A program made the translations under genes and the position numbers. Below, piece by piece: positions 10,156 through 24,800 of a stretch of 64,000 bases of DNA (position 1 is its first letter; each line of letters begins with the position of its first letter). The DNA is taken from NCBI RefSeq assembly GCF_910596095.1, contig NC_056550.1, forward strand, positions 14,172,001-14,236,000, given 5' to 3'. The notes below the pieces were generated by a model. It worked only from the letters and a program-made list of their open reading frames with translations. It was not told the origin of the DNA and did no database searches. The DNA is from Thunnus maccoyii (taxonomy: Eukaryota; Chordata; Actinopteri; Scombriformes; Scombridae).

Positions 10156-13100
10156 CTACAAGGCAAAGAGGGCATCTTCCGTCCGCTCAGCCTTCTTGTG
10201 GGATCCACTAGGGGCACGGACAGGGTGAGCAGGGTTAGCTCCGGGGGGAGATGGCAGAGTGTCTGCCACCTTCGCTCTCTCCTCCAGGAATTTATCGAAC
10301 TCTGAAAGAAACAAATTGATTTGACTCAGAGAAATGCAGAGTTGAATGTTATATAAGGAAGAAAAAAATAATAAAACTTGTTCATATTATTTGTAATTGC
10401 AGTCTGTACCTTCACTGGTTACCCCTTCCTCTGGAACATCACCTTTCTATAAAGAGAAGTGAGAAGATAATAAACCCATTTTGGCAGAAAAGATCAAAAA
10501 CAGAGGTGGCTTTATTTTAACAGACACAAAAATGTCAGTAAACAGTCAGCAACACAAAGCATCATACAAGTCAGATGCCTGTAAAGTTCACAAAAAGTTC
10601 TGACAAATCCATAAAGTCGCTCATGAAGGATCCGTCAAACATGCATCCTTCCACATACTTCTCACAGGAGAACACATTAAAGAACTTTCTTGAGCCCAAC
10701 ACCCCAACCTCCACATGCATATTTTAAGAAAGATCATATCAGCTGTTTTAACGCTACTGTCATTAGCACTATGTTAGCATATGTAAGTCAGACCTCACAC
10801 TCAACTGTTATATGTCAGTCATTGGTGGAAATAAAGTTACAGTGAATGAAAGGATGTGAAGTTAAAAGAAACTTAAGTTGAAGGTGTCCAGTTATATGAG
10901 ACGGATGAATGAAACGTGCTGTCAAAGAAAACTAAACAAAAACCTGAGGGTAGAAGAAGAGAGAAAGAAGAGAAGAAAAAGTTATAAATCAAGGTAAAGA
11001 AGTCTCACCACGTCAGCACAGAGCCACTCCTCTATGTCATCCATGACAGAGGACTGCGATACGGGGATCTATGGAGCAAAGCCATGGACAAACCAAGGGG
11101 CAGCGCCAAAGCCACACAACAGAAAGACACCCAACCCCGTCAACAAAATCCAAAAAATTGTAGCACACGCATACGCACACATACAAAAACAACAAGAATA
11201 GGAATCACAAAAAGGCTCAAGAGAGGAAAATGATAAAAAATAAAACAAATGATGACAAAAAGAAAAGACACACTCGGCCCCTCTCAAGTCTGTGCTCTTA
11301 TAGTTTTAATCATGTGCGACGATCTGCTTATCAGCTGTCTTCAATGAGAACAGGAGTTCCCAGCTTGTGTATTGTTCTCATTAGTTCTGTAGTGCTGACA
11401 TGGCTTAACAGCTGCCGACTAATGTCACACAGCAGTGTTAATTATTCCACATCATTAGTTAATTAGCAAATCGCTTGAACGTGATTAAGAGATTGATTGG
11501 ATGGGAAAAGCCGAAAAGCACAGGGACCGTTGAGAGGCAGGGCAATCACACGGCGCACAACACATACGTGGAGCACACACACACACACTGCACACGCACA
11601 CCACACAGGACGCGTGGAGCGCAAGCGTGCAGTGACTGTGATGACGCAAGCCATGTCAGAGTGGATGGTGTTGCGTTTATGTTTATGTATGTGATGGACA
11701 CAAAACAATCTGACTGACTCGGGACTGCTGGGAAAGGGAGAAGAAGCCTATTCTTATACATTAGCTATTCTTTTCTGCAAAAGTCAAGTGTGTGGTGATT
11801 GACACGCTTCTGATAAAAAAAAAAAAATCTTCTGTTATGTTCCCCATTTACAATTAAAAAGCTTTAGAACAATACTCTTTTCAATGATATTTAGATGTTG
11901 TATTCTATGTGCCTGAAAAGAAAATACAATTTCATCCATCAGGAGGGACACTGCAAGAGTTATTTGCATGTTTTTTTTAAGCAAAAAAAAAGGCACTGAG
12001 TTTATACACAATACTAAAAGTCTTTTGTTTCACCCGTGTGATGCATCACGGTTGACGTCAACCTGATAGCAAAGTTGAATAGAGAGAACAAAACCCTTTT
12101 CATGAGATCCTATTATATGCTACCAGAACACAGGTGGGGATTTCCTCATGAAATCATAGTTAACATAGTGAAGGAGCATATCAAAAGCAAGGCCAAGGCA
12201 GTGGGGCAGGGAAAGTCATTCACAGAAGAAAAAAAAAAACCCCACATGCGACTGTGTGAATAAGAGAGAAAATACTGTGTGAAGAAGTTTGTCCCAACCG
12301 TTACTCACAGCAAAGTGTCGTTCTTTATATTCAAACATTTACACTCATCATACAGTCGGTTAAAAATATTACAACTACTGAGACATCAGTTAGTCGGTTG
12401 ATCTGTTCCTGGTTAGAATGGGACATGTGAGGTTACTTACATCTACTTTATTATTTAAGATCCACAGACCATTAGAGTGCAACCAACAAATACTCACCGC
12501 TACACAGAAGTCTCAAACACATTATCACTTTTTTTTTTAATGCTTTGATGCACTGCTGTTATGAATACACACTGCTCGTCATTCTTGATTTGACCGTTCT
12601 GTGCAGCGGTGGTATCTGTACTCCTCCGTTGTTTTAGCGTGTGAATGTTAAGAGATGGATCTAGCTGATGGAAGCTCCTGGAGATCAGTCAGGCTCATTA
12701 ATCCAACCGTAGGGGGGAGGAATTAACGTAAAAGGTTGATATCAGTAATAGGGATGGGCATGAGTACTAAAGTACTCGATTTGGACTTCAGTACTTGTTC
12801 AATGTATAGGAGTAATCACATTTATTTTTTGCTTTGTAAAAAAGACAAATATATATATATACACTTACCTTGTCAAAAAGGTGATAATTGTACTCTATGT
12901 TTATTATCGAGGTCATAGTGGGTGGTGGTGGTGTACTGTATGAGTGCATTATATTAAAAAGTGTCATGTATGTTAATGGGGTGGACAACTTATTAGGAAC
13001 GCCATTCAATATAAAACATTCCAGTACACCACCACCACCCACTATGACCAATAATAAACATAAAGTACAATTACCACCTTTCTGACAATGTCAACAAAAA

Positions 13101-16100
13101 CTGAAAATTTATAAATGTATAATTTAATAGAATTTATGACAGAGCTGTTGTATTAGATTGTATTAGATTGCACAGGTATACCTAATAAAGTGGGTAAATT
13201 GACCCTGCTCTATATTAAAAGTTTACATTTTTGGACAGGACAGGCAGAATGGTGACCAGGAATAAGAGTGATGTTTGGAAGTATTTTGACAAAATAAATG
13301 AAATGAATAAACAGTGCTGGCTATGTGATGTTAAACTTTCATATCTGCATTTTTGCTTGGGTGTTCACTTCGGACCCTATGATGTTAGATTTTTTTTTTG
13401 TGAGTACTCGAGTACTCTATCATAATTTAATGCAAGTACTCGAATATTGAAATTATTTAAAATGTCCATCCCTAATCAGTAATGGATATAGTGTTTAGCA
13501 CCCATGTCAACTGAGTACAATAGAGGTGGGCAATATGGATAAAATCTTATATTATAGTATATGTAATTTTATAATCACAGCAGTGATTTATACCATATTC
13601 TGGAAATTCAATTCATGAACTCCTTTTAGATGAAATAACCAGAGAGGATTTGGTTGATACAGTAAAGTACAATGAAGTACCGGACCAATAAAGATCATTT
13701 ATAATGTAACAATCCTGTTTCAGTATTGCCAAAGCAGCCCTGTTGCTACAGTTGACAAATCTCTAACGTCTTATGTGTACATCGTCATATTGCCCAACAC
13801 TAGAGTACAACATGGAGGCGGATGCTCTTTAGGGGAAAACACTTTCTTAGTACTGGGCTTGTTTGAGCATTCCAGGACAGAGTGAGGCGAGGCTGAAAAT
13901 GAGGATTATGGATGATGCTTGGAGGAGATTGACAGCAAGGGGGGGGGGGGTGATGGTGGACATGAAGGGAAGGGAGGAGGACACACTGAGGATGGAGTCC
14001 TCACCATTCCTTGGGTAATAAGCCAGCTGTCTATGGGCAGCTCCTGATCTGCTGGGTTATCATCCCCTTTTACCCTCAGCTGAATCAACAACAGAACAAC
14101 ACCTTACACAAGAGAAGAGAGGTAGCAGGCCCCACCACAGCATAGCACACAGTGCAGAGAGAGAGACAGACCAGAAGTCAAATATGCAAGAGACGATTGT
14201 CACTTAAAAGGGGGAGAAAAAAAAGAGAGGGAGAATGAAACAAAGTGGTGAAAGGCTCATTCCATAAAGATGTAAATGAGGAAAATAAGAGGGGAAAAAA
14301 GAAAAGACTAAACTCCCTCAAGTAAAGTACTGTCACAGGGCACCTGAGGTAACAAAAAAAGGGGATGGTGTGTGTAATCCCCACTGTGTGTCTGCTTGTG
14401 TGTGTGGTGGTTCAGGTTTCAGAATTGTCTGTGTACATAGTGATAACCATGCAAATATATTGCAATGTGTGTTCAGACAGAAAAAAAAAATTGAAACTAG
14501 CATGTGCTTAATTCTCTGTGCAAACTGATTATGTAAATCAACAAAAACTGGATTCACAAAGAACTGATATCAGGTTTAGGAATGAGAAAATATAATTTAT
14601 GTTTTTTTTTTAATGACTGACTAAACTGCCGAGACAAATTTCTGCCCAGAACAAATGCAAAAAAAGTGACAATGGTTTGGATGTAGAATCTGCAAGTTAT
14701 TCATATGGTACCCATTCTGAGTGCTTACTTACACTCTACTTATAGCCATGCTTATTACTTTCACAATGCAAGATCTTTATTTAAGCCATTCAGTACTGCC
14801 AATAATCAGTACACACACCTTCACCTTTCTGCTTGATCAAAGTTCAAATATCACCGCACACAGGACAAACGTCACTGTAGAACATACAGTATTACAGTAT
14901 GTTACATGCAGGAAGTGACGGAGGGCTGAGGACGGACTCGTACAAGAGGACTTGTCAGTCATGTAAATAATGCAGCGCCCACATTTCATATCTGGGCAAA
15001 AGCTGTATTAAACTACATGCTTCAGTGTACTCACCCCTCCTGTGTTCTGTTGTCTAACATCCAACGCCGAGGCCAGGCCGCCCAGAGCCTGAGGGTCTTC
15101 ATACTTTACACTGCCCACAAACACATAAAAAAACATAGATGAGATAAAGCATAGAAGCTGGTTTGGCTCAATATCTATGAGAATCAAGCAGAATAAAAAA
15201 TTAAAAACGCTGACAAAAATCAATCAGTGTAAATAATAATATAAAACTGAAGGAAATATCCACCTTAAAAGTATTTTAAAAAACACTGTCATGAAACAAT
15301 AACAATACCTGGCATTTCTGACCCATTCTGATTATACTTTAATTAACAAAACTAATATATTTTTTATTTTCCATGAATAACTGTTTATTTTTTCAGGAAC
15401 AGCAAGAATGGGATTTGATGAGTTCATATATTATTTTTGGAGGAGAAAAGACATGAAATGTGCTTTTAAAAAAAAGGAGGAGGAAGAAATGCAAGAACAG
15501 AAACAAATCCACAGCACTGCTGAAAATATACCAGTTTCTCAGGAAAAAGTAGCCTAAATAGCCGAAACCTTTTCCTTAACTGTGAAATCGTGTCCATGTT
15601 ACTTTATCAATATCATTCCTGTACTTAAATATTCAACCTACAACTGAATACAACAAGTTCTTGGCAGAGAAAGTGACAGATTAACACCTGTATACTGGAG
15701 GTTTTCAAAACACCTCAAATCAAATAAATCTATAAAGGACAGTAGATAGAGAAAATGAAAAGTAAACTGATGCGTCATTATGAAAAAACTTGAATACAGT
15801 GAACATCATGGAACAATGTATAAGTGTCAGAGGGTGGATTTCTACTTCAGATATTAAAATTTACAAAACCAAATTACATCCTGAATAATGACATGAAGAT
15901 CTGGGCTCACAAGCAAAGTGAAATATAGACCTACTTCTTGCGTTGTTCAGCCAGAGAGCTGCTCCTGGTCTGGGCAAACATGTCAAAGTCATCCCGGTTG
16001 CGGGCTTGTAGAGAAGACGGGGCGCCTCTCGCACTGTCTGAACCTACATCTGAAGTGAGATGGTGTGAACGCAGAGGAGAAGAGAGAATGAGCAAGAAGG

Positions 16101-19100
16101 AGAAAACAGGAGGATGATGAAGAAAGGTTAAAAAAAAAACATGACAAAAGAAGTGACAGGATAATGGAATTAAAGAAGCAATGCAATGAAGATTTAGTTG
16201 CCAATCTACATCGGCCGTCTTGTGAAAAGTCATCCTTCACAGCACTTCTACGCTACAGGGTGGCTGACTTGACTCCACCAAAAGAGCTGCAGTATATCTA
16301 AGCTTTTACCAGAATACTACAGCATACAGAGACTTTCTAGAGACCATCAGGGGAGCTAGCAGTGGTGGGGAAGAGTCTCTAGTAATCAGTTATGCTGCTG
16401 GGTTCATTTCCCATTAGTAGCCAGATTATGAGCCTTTTATACACTCTGCTGCTTCTCAAAAGCCAAGTGAGAGTGAGCGAGTGTGTAAATTAGATCGTTG
16501 GAGTTGGAAGCAAGAATGAATATGGAGTGAAAAAACATTTTCGTGATACAGACAGACTTGACACCGTTCTGTTCGTACCGAGGCTGCCGAGTGCGGAGGT
16601 TAGCGAGGCTGTGGTTGAATTATGGGCCGGGGAGGCAGTGGCCCCGGCAGAGGAGTGGGGCGGAGGGCTGGAGGTGATCCGTGGCGTGACTACAGCAGGG
16701 GAGCCTGGGCCCAGGTCTATCAGGTTGTCCTCTGAGGCCTCACTCAACATCTAAGAGGGGTCAGAGAGAAAGAGAGAGCAAAAAACGATGACTAAGTAGG
16801 TACATGAGAAACAACGTTAAGACGCAGAGTTTCTGAGCTTCTAACTTGACTTTAGGTTGTACTAAAATATGAGAATGAAGTTCAGTGTTTGCAGGTTGTA
16901 TGTAAAGGGAATATTATGTAGCTACTGGAGTTCCACAGGATTGTTTATTTACACAATTTGAGACATTACTAGTTGTGGGTTGGGGGCTATATGGAGGAAC
17001 ACTACTGAGGGTTGAACAGAAACACGCCTGCACAGGATTTCAGATGTATTTGACAGAAGGAGGGTAGAGAAGAACACAAAGCATCTAGTTTCACACGGTG
17101 GTTCTGATGTTGACACATCATGTGGGTCTGAGCATTAGCTCCATACAGCAGACGTATTAGCATTCATCACTCTGTTCATCCCAGCGCACTGGGCTCGGAT
17201 AGAACGTGGTGGTGGTGGTATCATACTTGCCTCCATCAGCTAGCCACAACACAAACAGACAGAGCACACAGAGAGATCAACAGAATGCAAACACAAACAG
17301 CTACGTGGGATGTAAGTAAGAGCTCCCCCAATCCTCTGGCGAATGACTGATACTGGCGAATGTACACTCAAAATAGCAAATTGGAGTTTGGTCTGCAATG
17401 CAATCCATCTGACTTAAATAATAATACTGCAGTGGATTTTGTTTGTTATTATAATATATAGTAAACAGTAATTAATACATTTAATATACACTAACTGGCT
17501 ATGCAGACTGATTTACGTTTGAAACATCTCTCATAGTATTCTTAATAGCATTCACCACAGGCGATGCAAATGTAGACGTATTAACATGGAAAAAAAGATA
17601 AGAGTTTTTCTGAAAACACGCTTAAAGCAAAAACAAAACAAGGTATCCTAAGAGAGAATTTTAGCTGTTTGATTTCTGCTCTTTGCATGCAGAGTTCCTG
17701 TTGATGATACTCACCCCATTGTTCTGTGCGGCTCTACCCGACCTGTACCTCTCGTACCTGTGAGCAACACAAGATCCTTTGAATGTTTTTACCACACGCT
17801 TTGTTAAGTTCAAATGCTTAAATGTCTTTCATCTTCAGAAACCTCATGAAAGAGACATTTTGGCAATTTGAAGCCACAGAATGCTTAAAAGGAAACAGTT
17901 ATGCACAGCTTTTCATAGCAGATCTCTGACATTGTGATGTTTGGACTCGCTCAAAGTGTGTTCTACAGTACATGCCGAATCTGTGTCGAGCATGTTTTCT
18001 CAAAAAAAAAAAAAAAAAAAGCTTAGGTGTAATCACATTTACAGCCTCATCTCTAAAATTATGGATTTAGTCTTGAAATTGAGTTTGGGCAAACCAACAA
18101 AGTCCTAACAAGCATTCTCACAACAATGTTCTGATGTGGTAAATGATTGATCGTACCTCTCATATCGGAGGAAAATGTTGTTGAGGTCATCATTGACATG
18201 CAGCAGTTCCTCAGTCACCTCCTCATTAGACACACGAGAAATCAGCTCAACCACTCTCTGCTGCATAGCCCTGCATGTCCTGTTCAGCTCCTAGATATAT
18301 CCACAGATAAAAAATATGACTAACAAATAATTTTGTCGGGCACATACAAAAGCAGGTCAGTTTTGACAGAATGCTTGCACAGCTTCTGGGAAAAATAATT
18401 GGACAATATCCATATACTGCATGTCTTGTCTTTATAAAATAGAGTAGATCTTTTTTATCCCTAGGTCAGGGATGCAATGTTAAGCTAGTCGGAAAAATTT
18501 ACACAACTGCATAAAAACATCTTTAAAGGCTTCTTCTGTGGTGGTTGGAAAAAGAGAGAAAGAAATTTAAAAAAAAATAAATGTCAGAACAGGTACCACA
18601 TCAGCATTACAACTGGCACGAGTGCCTTAACACTCCCAGATCCTTGCAGCTGACACAAATACCTGAGTGGATTTGGCCTGAGGAGATTAAACTCTGCATG
18701 AGTTTCTATACCACTGGTTAACTGCCAATTCCAGGAATTTTACCACAGCCAAGTGGCTCATGACTGTGAGTTAAGCGGTTTCTCTGATAACTAAAGATGC
18801 TGCTCCCCCTGGTGGCTGCAAAAAATTACAACACTTTACAGCTGACATATCATGTTGGAGAGCTTTTTGGTTACTCAATGAACATCATGCATAGTGTGAG
18901 GGAATTCGATAAGTATTCTGCATGAAAAAAGAGCTTAGCAGTAAGAGATATTTGACTCCATGTGTCTTCTTGAAAATCCAGGGGTATGATAGCGCCACCA
19001 ATTTGTATAAATATGCATTTAAAGTTCTATTGATGCTGCTACAGTGGAGTAAAACAAGGCAGTACACTTCCATATTTTAAGGAAGCAAATAAAGCCTATA

Positions 19101-20933
19101 TTCAGTGTTTTGTTTTAGAATAGTGGTGCTAGTATGATGTGTAGCTCGACAATTTAATATAATAAACAAAATAATCAGATCTAATCTTATTTGCTTTGAT
19201 GTATTCAGAAATTATAAGACCACACTAAAAATTAAATTATGTCCACAAAATAAGATTTATTTCTGCTGTTATTCACTCTGATGAAAAATTTAATTTATTT
19301 GGTTAAGATGGACCTCATAGTGTGTTCATCTAACCTGAAGCAGTTCCAGGTCAGAGGCATCTTCCTGGCCGGGGACCATCTCTGTTAGCATCTCCGACAT
19401 GACTTTGATGTTTCCTCTCACTACGTCCAGCTCACTACGCAGCCGGGCAATCTGAAAGCACAGACAGTCAAAAGTTATTTAAAATGCTGCTTTATTGAAT
19501 AACTTTAATAAAATCTGCTTTATTGACTTCACTTTACAAGCAACATCTGCAGTAACAAGTTAATATCGTTGGTCAAAGGTTTGTTGTCGCTGCCTCTCAC
19601 CTGTTCAGGAGTTGCTGTGATGGGGCTGGGCATCTGGGACACCTGTGTGGCAGAGTTTGGGGCCGGGGCAGGGGCAGGTTTAGGAGGTCCGGCAGCAGGT
19701 GATGCAGGGGCTAGGTACTTGATCATGGCTGGATCCACCTCTGGTGTACCCTGTGAGAAAAAAGTAAGCCTGTAGACCATTACTGTGAACACATAAATAT
19801 GTGTTTGTAAATGTATTCCTATGTCTTTACCCTCTGTGGCGTGTGGATGGGAGACAATGCATCCAGATCTGCCATTGGGAACTCAATGCCCTTCCTCTTC
19901 AGTTCTTCATAAATGTGGACCACCCCGGTTAGATCAGGGCTACTCCTGAAGGCGTCGGCCCAGGCCTACCACGACACACACACACACACACACACAAAGA
20001 CATACAATACACATTAAACAATTGACAGTTGATATCCTTAAAACCACTGAACAGTCCTTTTACATCACAATATCAGCACAAATATTTTGTTCCTTTCCTG
20101 TTTGCAAATCCTTCACAAAAAACAGAAAAAGTATGGTCAAGGAGCCTCCCTTACATCCTCCCAGACGGTGTAAATAGACCGAGCAAAGGATAGAAAGACT
20201 GCATCTAAAAGAGGAGTGTCCCTGGGGTCTCCAACAGCCTTCACTAAATCGCTATAAATAATTAGAGGACAGCGGGAACAGAGATAGAGAACACCACCTG
20301 TCGGCCGAGGTGACCTCAGGTAAACGGATAGCACCAGTGACTGCAGTCTGTGGTACAACACCTGGGAAGCGGAGCATACGGTGCCCATCCGGGAGGCCAG
20401 GTTTGACGGGGAGCACCACTGACACACCGCCAATGTATGGTAGTAACATCTGACATTCAACAATATGATTTCATGATGGGAAAACAGAAACTACAATCAG
20501 AAAAATAATATAAACACTAAATACAGCCCCGATACCTGTATGAGAGACAGGACTTTGTCTTGTACGATGGTTGGAGGATTGGTTTTGGGGGAGATGATTT
20601 TGACCAAAACACCATCAATGAAATCTCTGTTGGCCACCTGGACGTGAAATCTGTGTCCGCAGTTCTTCACACACGTCTCCAACACCTGCAGAGAGGGAAA
20701 AGGATCAAAGAGAGATAGAAGCTTGACGAATAAAACTGCAAAGGAGGAAAGTTTGTGCGCGATAACCAGGCAGCTGAAAAAGACTTTGCTCTTCACAGAT
20801 CTCAGCTTGGATGCTTTCATCACGCAGCGGAGGCTTTTAACTAGCAGAGCTATCAAAGACATGGGTGGATGTGAACGCAGCTCAAAAAGCACGGCTGCTA
20901 TAAACGAAATAAAAGATGAGCGATATCAGGCAG

Positions 20934-20967
<34 letters not shown>

Positions 20968-21848
20968 AGTCTTGGCAGTGGGCTGAAGGTGGAATAAAAT
21001 GACCAAGAACATAAGATCTGGAGAGTTTTATGCAGGGGTGTGATCCTTTAATGTTGCCTATACACTGAAAAGCAACAAAAGCACAGACATGGTTACATCA
21101 GATGAATTTAATGCCAGTTTACAATAAAAAAAAACAACTTCTTACCATCAGAGCCAGCATCACTTCTCTATAATTCTTGTTGCCACTGAGTCTTTTCTTC
21201 AGTGCCCGCACAGCATCTTTTGGCCTAAAGGGAAACAGCAGAAAAGATAAAGCTGGATAAAGCACCCCAGCTGAGAGTCGGTATTAACATCTTTGACTTT
21301 GTTGGAATAAAGGATTTTCTGTGCCACAATAACAGATGCCAGTCGTTCTGTCAGTGTAACTGTTTGATGAGAACAGAGAAAAAAAAACGTCACACCATCT
21401 GTTTCTCTTCTTTTCTTTCTGCGTGACTATCTGTTTCTCCCAAGGCAAGATCAAAGCTGTCCATGCATAAAGAGTTCAGGTTGGCTCTCTGCCTCACATT
21501 GCCTGATGTAATAAGCCTTTATGAACTCCTTCATGAGCTACGGTGATAGATAGGAATGGATGGAAACAGAACATAATGCACGATAAAAAGCTTTGTCTCC
21601 GACATCCATAGCGTGTTTCCGATTCTCCGTTACAGTTACCTTTTGTTGTTTTTTTTAACTTTTGGATGTCATTTTTAAAAAAAAAGTTGTTCTCAGTTCA
21701 GGAGAATCTCCTGAACCTCAAACTTTGGAGCTGACCAGACTTCGTCTAACTTGCTGAACATCTTGAGGACAAGAAGTTCTGTGTTCTGTGAAGCTGAACT
21801 CCCTCACACACACACACACACACACACACACTCTCTCTCGCTTTCTGG

Positions 21849-21887
<39 letters not shown>

Positions 21888-24800
21888 TTTGAGTGTGACA
21901 GAAAGGGCCCCATGTCGCATGCCGAGACAATGCCTGTGTGTAGGCATGAAGAATGTGAAAAGCAAGGGAAGAGAGAAGAGGAGAAGTGCTGAGGGAAAAT
22001 GGAAAAAGACAGACTCCTCCACAAAACATTTTTTTTTATGTTCTTCATGAAAAAAGTACGTTCTCTATAAAAAGGAACTGATTAGTGTGTCTTACTGTAC
22101 GTTAACAAACAATTTTCTCTCTTGGATACATTAACTACAAGTGGATTTAATGGTGTTGTGGAAGAAAGCAAAGTTTGCAAAGTGCTACATGATGACACTC
22201 TCTGTTAATTATATGCTGCAGAACAAAACCATTTCTCAGCATCTGATTCTGATTCATCTCATTTGATTTCTAAATGCAGGAGAAGGCTGATAAAACTGAT
22301 GTATTCATAGGAGTGATGGAAAATGCTATTTTGTTTCTTATTGTCTCACATTTGCAGAATCTAGATTGTGTCTTATAAAGACAGCAGGCTGGACATCTTT
22401 CAATGTAGACGAATTTCATTCAATCAATCAGACAGTGACACCTAAAGGAAACAAAAGACTTTCTGTAGTGTCTGTTGGTGAAGAACAGTAGTCAGTGTAT
22501 TATTTGCTTGAGTCACTCAGTCAGCCAGTGTGTAAGAAAACAAAGAAGGTTCCAGTACAAACTGTTGTTAGAACACAGGAACCGGGTCTCTTTAGACCAA
22601 AAGGCCTCACTGATCCTACAGAACATTGATAATGTGAGATATAATGCCAATAACGACTCATTTCTAGAACTCACCCCTCGTCCGTCTCATTTACGATATC
22701 GCAGATCTCCATGTTGAGGGTCCAGTCTTCGTTCTGTAGGCCTCCATCTGTGGCCCGCTCTGGAGGAAAACACAAGAGTTCAACAGAATCTTTAATGACA
22801 CTTTATTGCAGGTTAAACTGTAGTGAACTAATAAAAACACAAATTAACAGAGCACCAGTTTTTACCTAATGTAATATGTTCATACCCAAAATCATTTCAG
22901 TTTAAACCAGGCCATACTTCCTGTGGAGAGAAACATCACTGCCTACAGAGAGTTTAGGCTTAATTCTGTGGGGACATGACACACCTCAGTATTATAAGTC
23001 CTAGTTACTAGACAACCTAGACCAACACTGCGGCTGGCGCTGAAGTAAAATTTTATTTTTGATACCTAATCCACTGTTTACACCCCTGCCAGCTGTCTCG
23101 CTAGCGAGTGTGATGCTGCATTTTAGCCGGGCTCAGTTGTCGCCGGTGCTTGAGTCTAAGCAGACTAATTAAAGCATCCTGTGGTTTACATAACATTGAG
23201 AGTAAAAGTGTCGTGTAAGCAAGTCAGCATGTGGCGACAGACTTTATTGCTCTGCGTCTCTGATGTTTATTTTTATTCAGTTCACGGACAAACATTTTGT
23301 GGATACGGGCGATAAGAAACGTGCACCACAAACTATTGGTCATAATCTTAAAATGTAATTCAGTAAACTGTGTCTACACGCTATAATGACTCGCTTATAA
23401 GCATTTTGTTGTGCTGTGAAGCTACTTTTGAAAATAAACACAATGTCAAAAATTCCTCTCCAGCTGTTTCCTCTTGAAATGATAAATTCTAGTGAACATA
23501 AATAGCCAAACTGGAAACTAATCTCTGGTAGAGCTCATGAAAGGTTGGAATGAAGGATCAGGCAACAGATAAGACAACTACAATCCTTTTTATTCCATTC
23601 AGATTTTACAACATCATTATCTCCAAGTCTCGCAAGCAACCCTTTTATTCTATAAAATATCATCCGCCACCTGTTGCTCTGATGTCTCCAACTAAACGAG
23701 AGCCAAACAGTCAGCTGGAAAGTGGAAAGCTAACATCTCAGGGGAAAGTGAAGCTGATTGTGGGTGTGATGTGGTTGTGTACTCAGTCATAACAGCTGAA
23801 ATCAGAAGCCTCATGAGACCCACTTTCCCCTTCACACTCCACCCTACCATTTAATATAATTTTGGCTACAGCCAGGAAATAATGCGATCCAGAGACTGTG
23901 AGAGGCTACAGTGATGAACTGGTATCGCAGTCATCACTGCGTTCCTCGCTCTGTCTCCTCCTCCCTCTCTCGTCCCCCGGAATCCATCCATCATGTCTGT
24001 GAATGCTGATATTCTTTCAGGATCGTAGTTGTTTGGGGTGGCATCCACAATGAAAGAGAAAATGATTTTCTACTGAAGCAAACTGTGACTAGGTTCCTAT
24101 GCCTGACACTCAATAGATTCTCATTAGACGATTCTTGAGCTTGGACAGTAGGAGCTCCTCTCCCTGAAGCCCAGAGGACCAGAGCAGGCTGTCATGCCCA
24201 GGCCAAGAGCCTCTCACTGAGCCGTGTTGCCTTCCTTTTGGAGAGTTCAAGATTGGACAAGCCTGACAGCCATGACTTATTCATGCTCTACCTCCCCTCT
24301 CTAATCAACTTGTCGCAGACTGGGCAAGCACCAAGAGACTGGCCTTTTTTTTGTGTGTGTCTCAAAAAAAGAAACTTATCTAGTAAAATAGAGAGACATC
24401 AGATGAATTTCAAATGAGCAGCATTTAAAAACACTGTGATGTGTCTTGTTGTACAACATGTACAACATAAGTTTGGAAGAATTAACCAGCTACTTCCTTT
24501 GGGATTTCCCATGTAATCTCTTCAAGTGGATTGTCGGGTCCAAGCAGGGCAAATACTAGGTGGCAAGAGGAGGAGGAAAAAAAAAAAATCTGATTTCTCC
24601 ATGTGAGATGAACCAGAATGAAACTGAACAATCAGTGCCTTGCTAATGAAGTTAAATGTCCACTGAGTGCATTCATTCATGGTGTTGTGTCAATCCGCCC
24701 AGTCCTGGGAATGGATGCCACACCAGTGAAGCCAGTCGATCACATGGCTGTAACAGTGGCAGGCTGTGCCTCGCACTGCCAACAAAGCCGCAAATCTCTG

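Noticed and set aside
11463-11761. Overlapping open frames on both strands rich in His/Thr and Cys/Val
   Set aside because: They are translations of CA/GT-rich simple sequence in a tom1l2 intron.
17210-17240. Candidate 13-bp tom1l2 microexon (CTGATGGAGGCAA before GTATGA)
   Set aside because: Weak polypyrimidine tract, and the flanking exons already join in frame without it.
20137-20463. A 108-codon minus-strand frame with splice-like borders (GAGGAT|GTAAGG) inside the tom1l2 VHS intron
   Set aside because: The flanking VHS exons join perfectly (20536 to 19965) without it, no acceptor gives a length divisible by three, and it would disrupt the domain.
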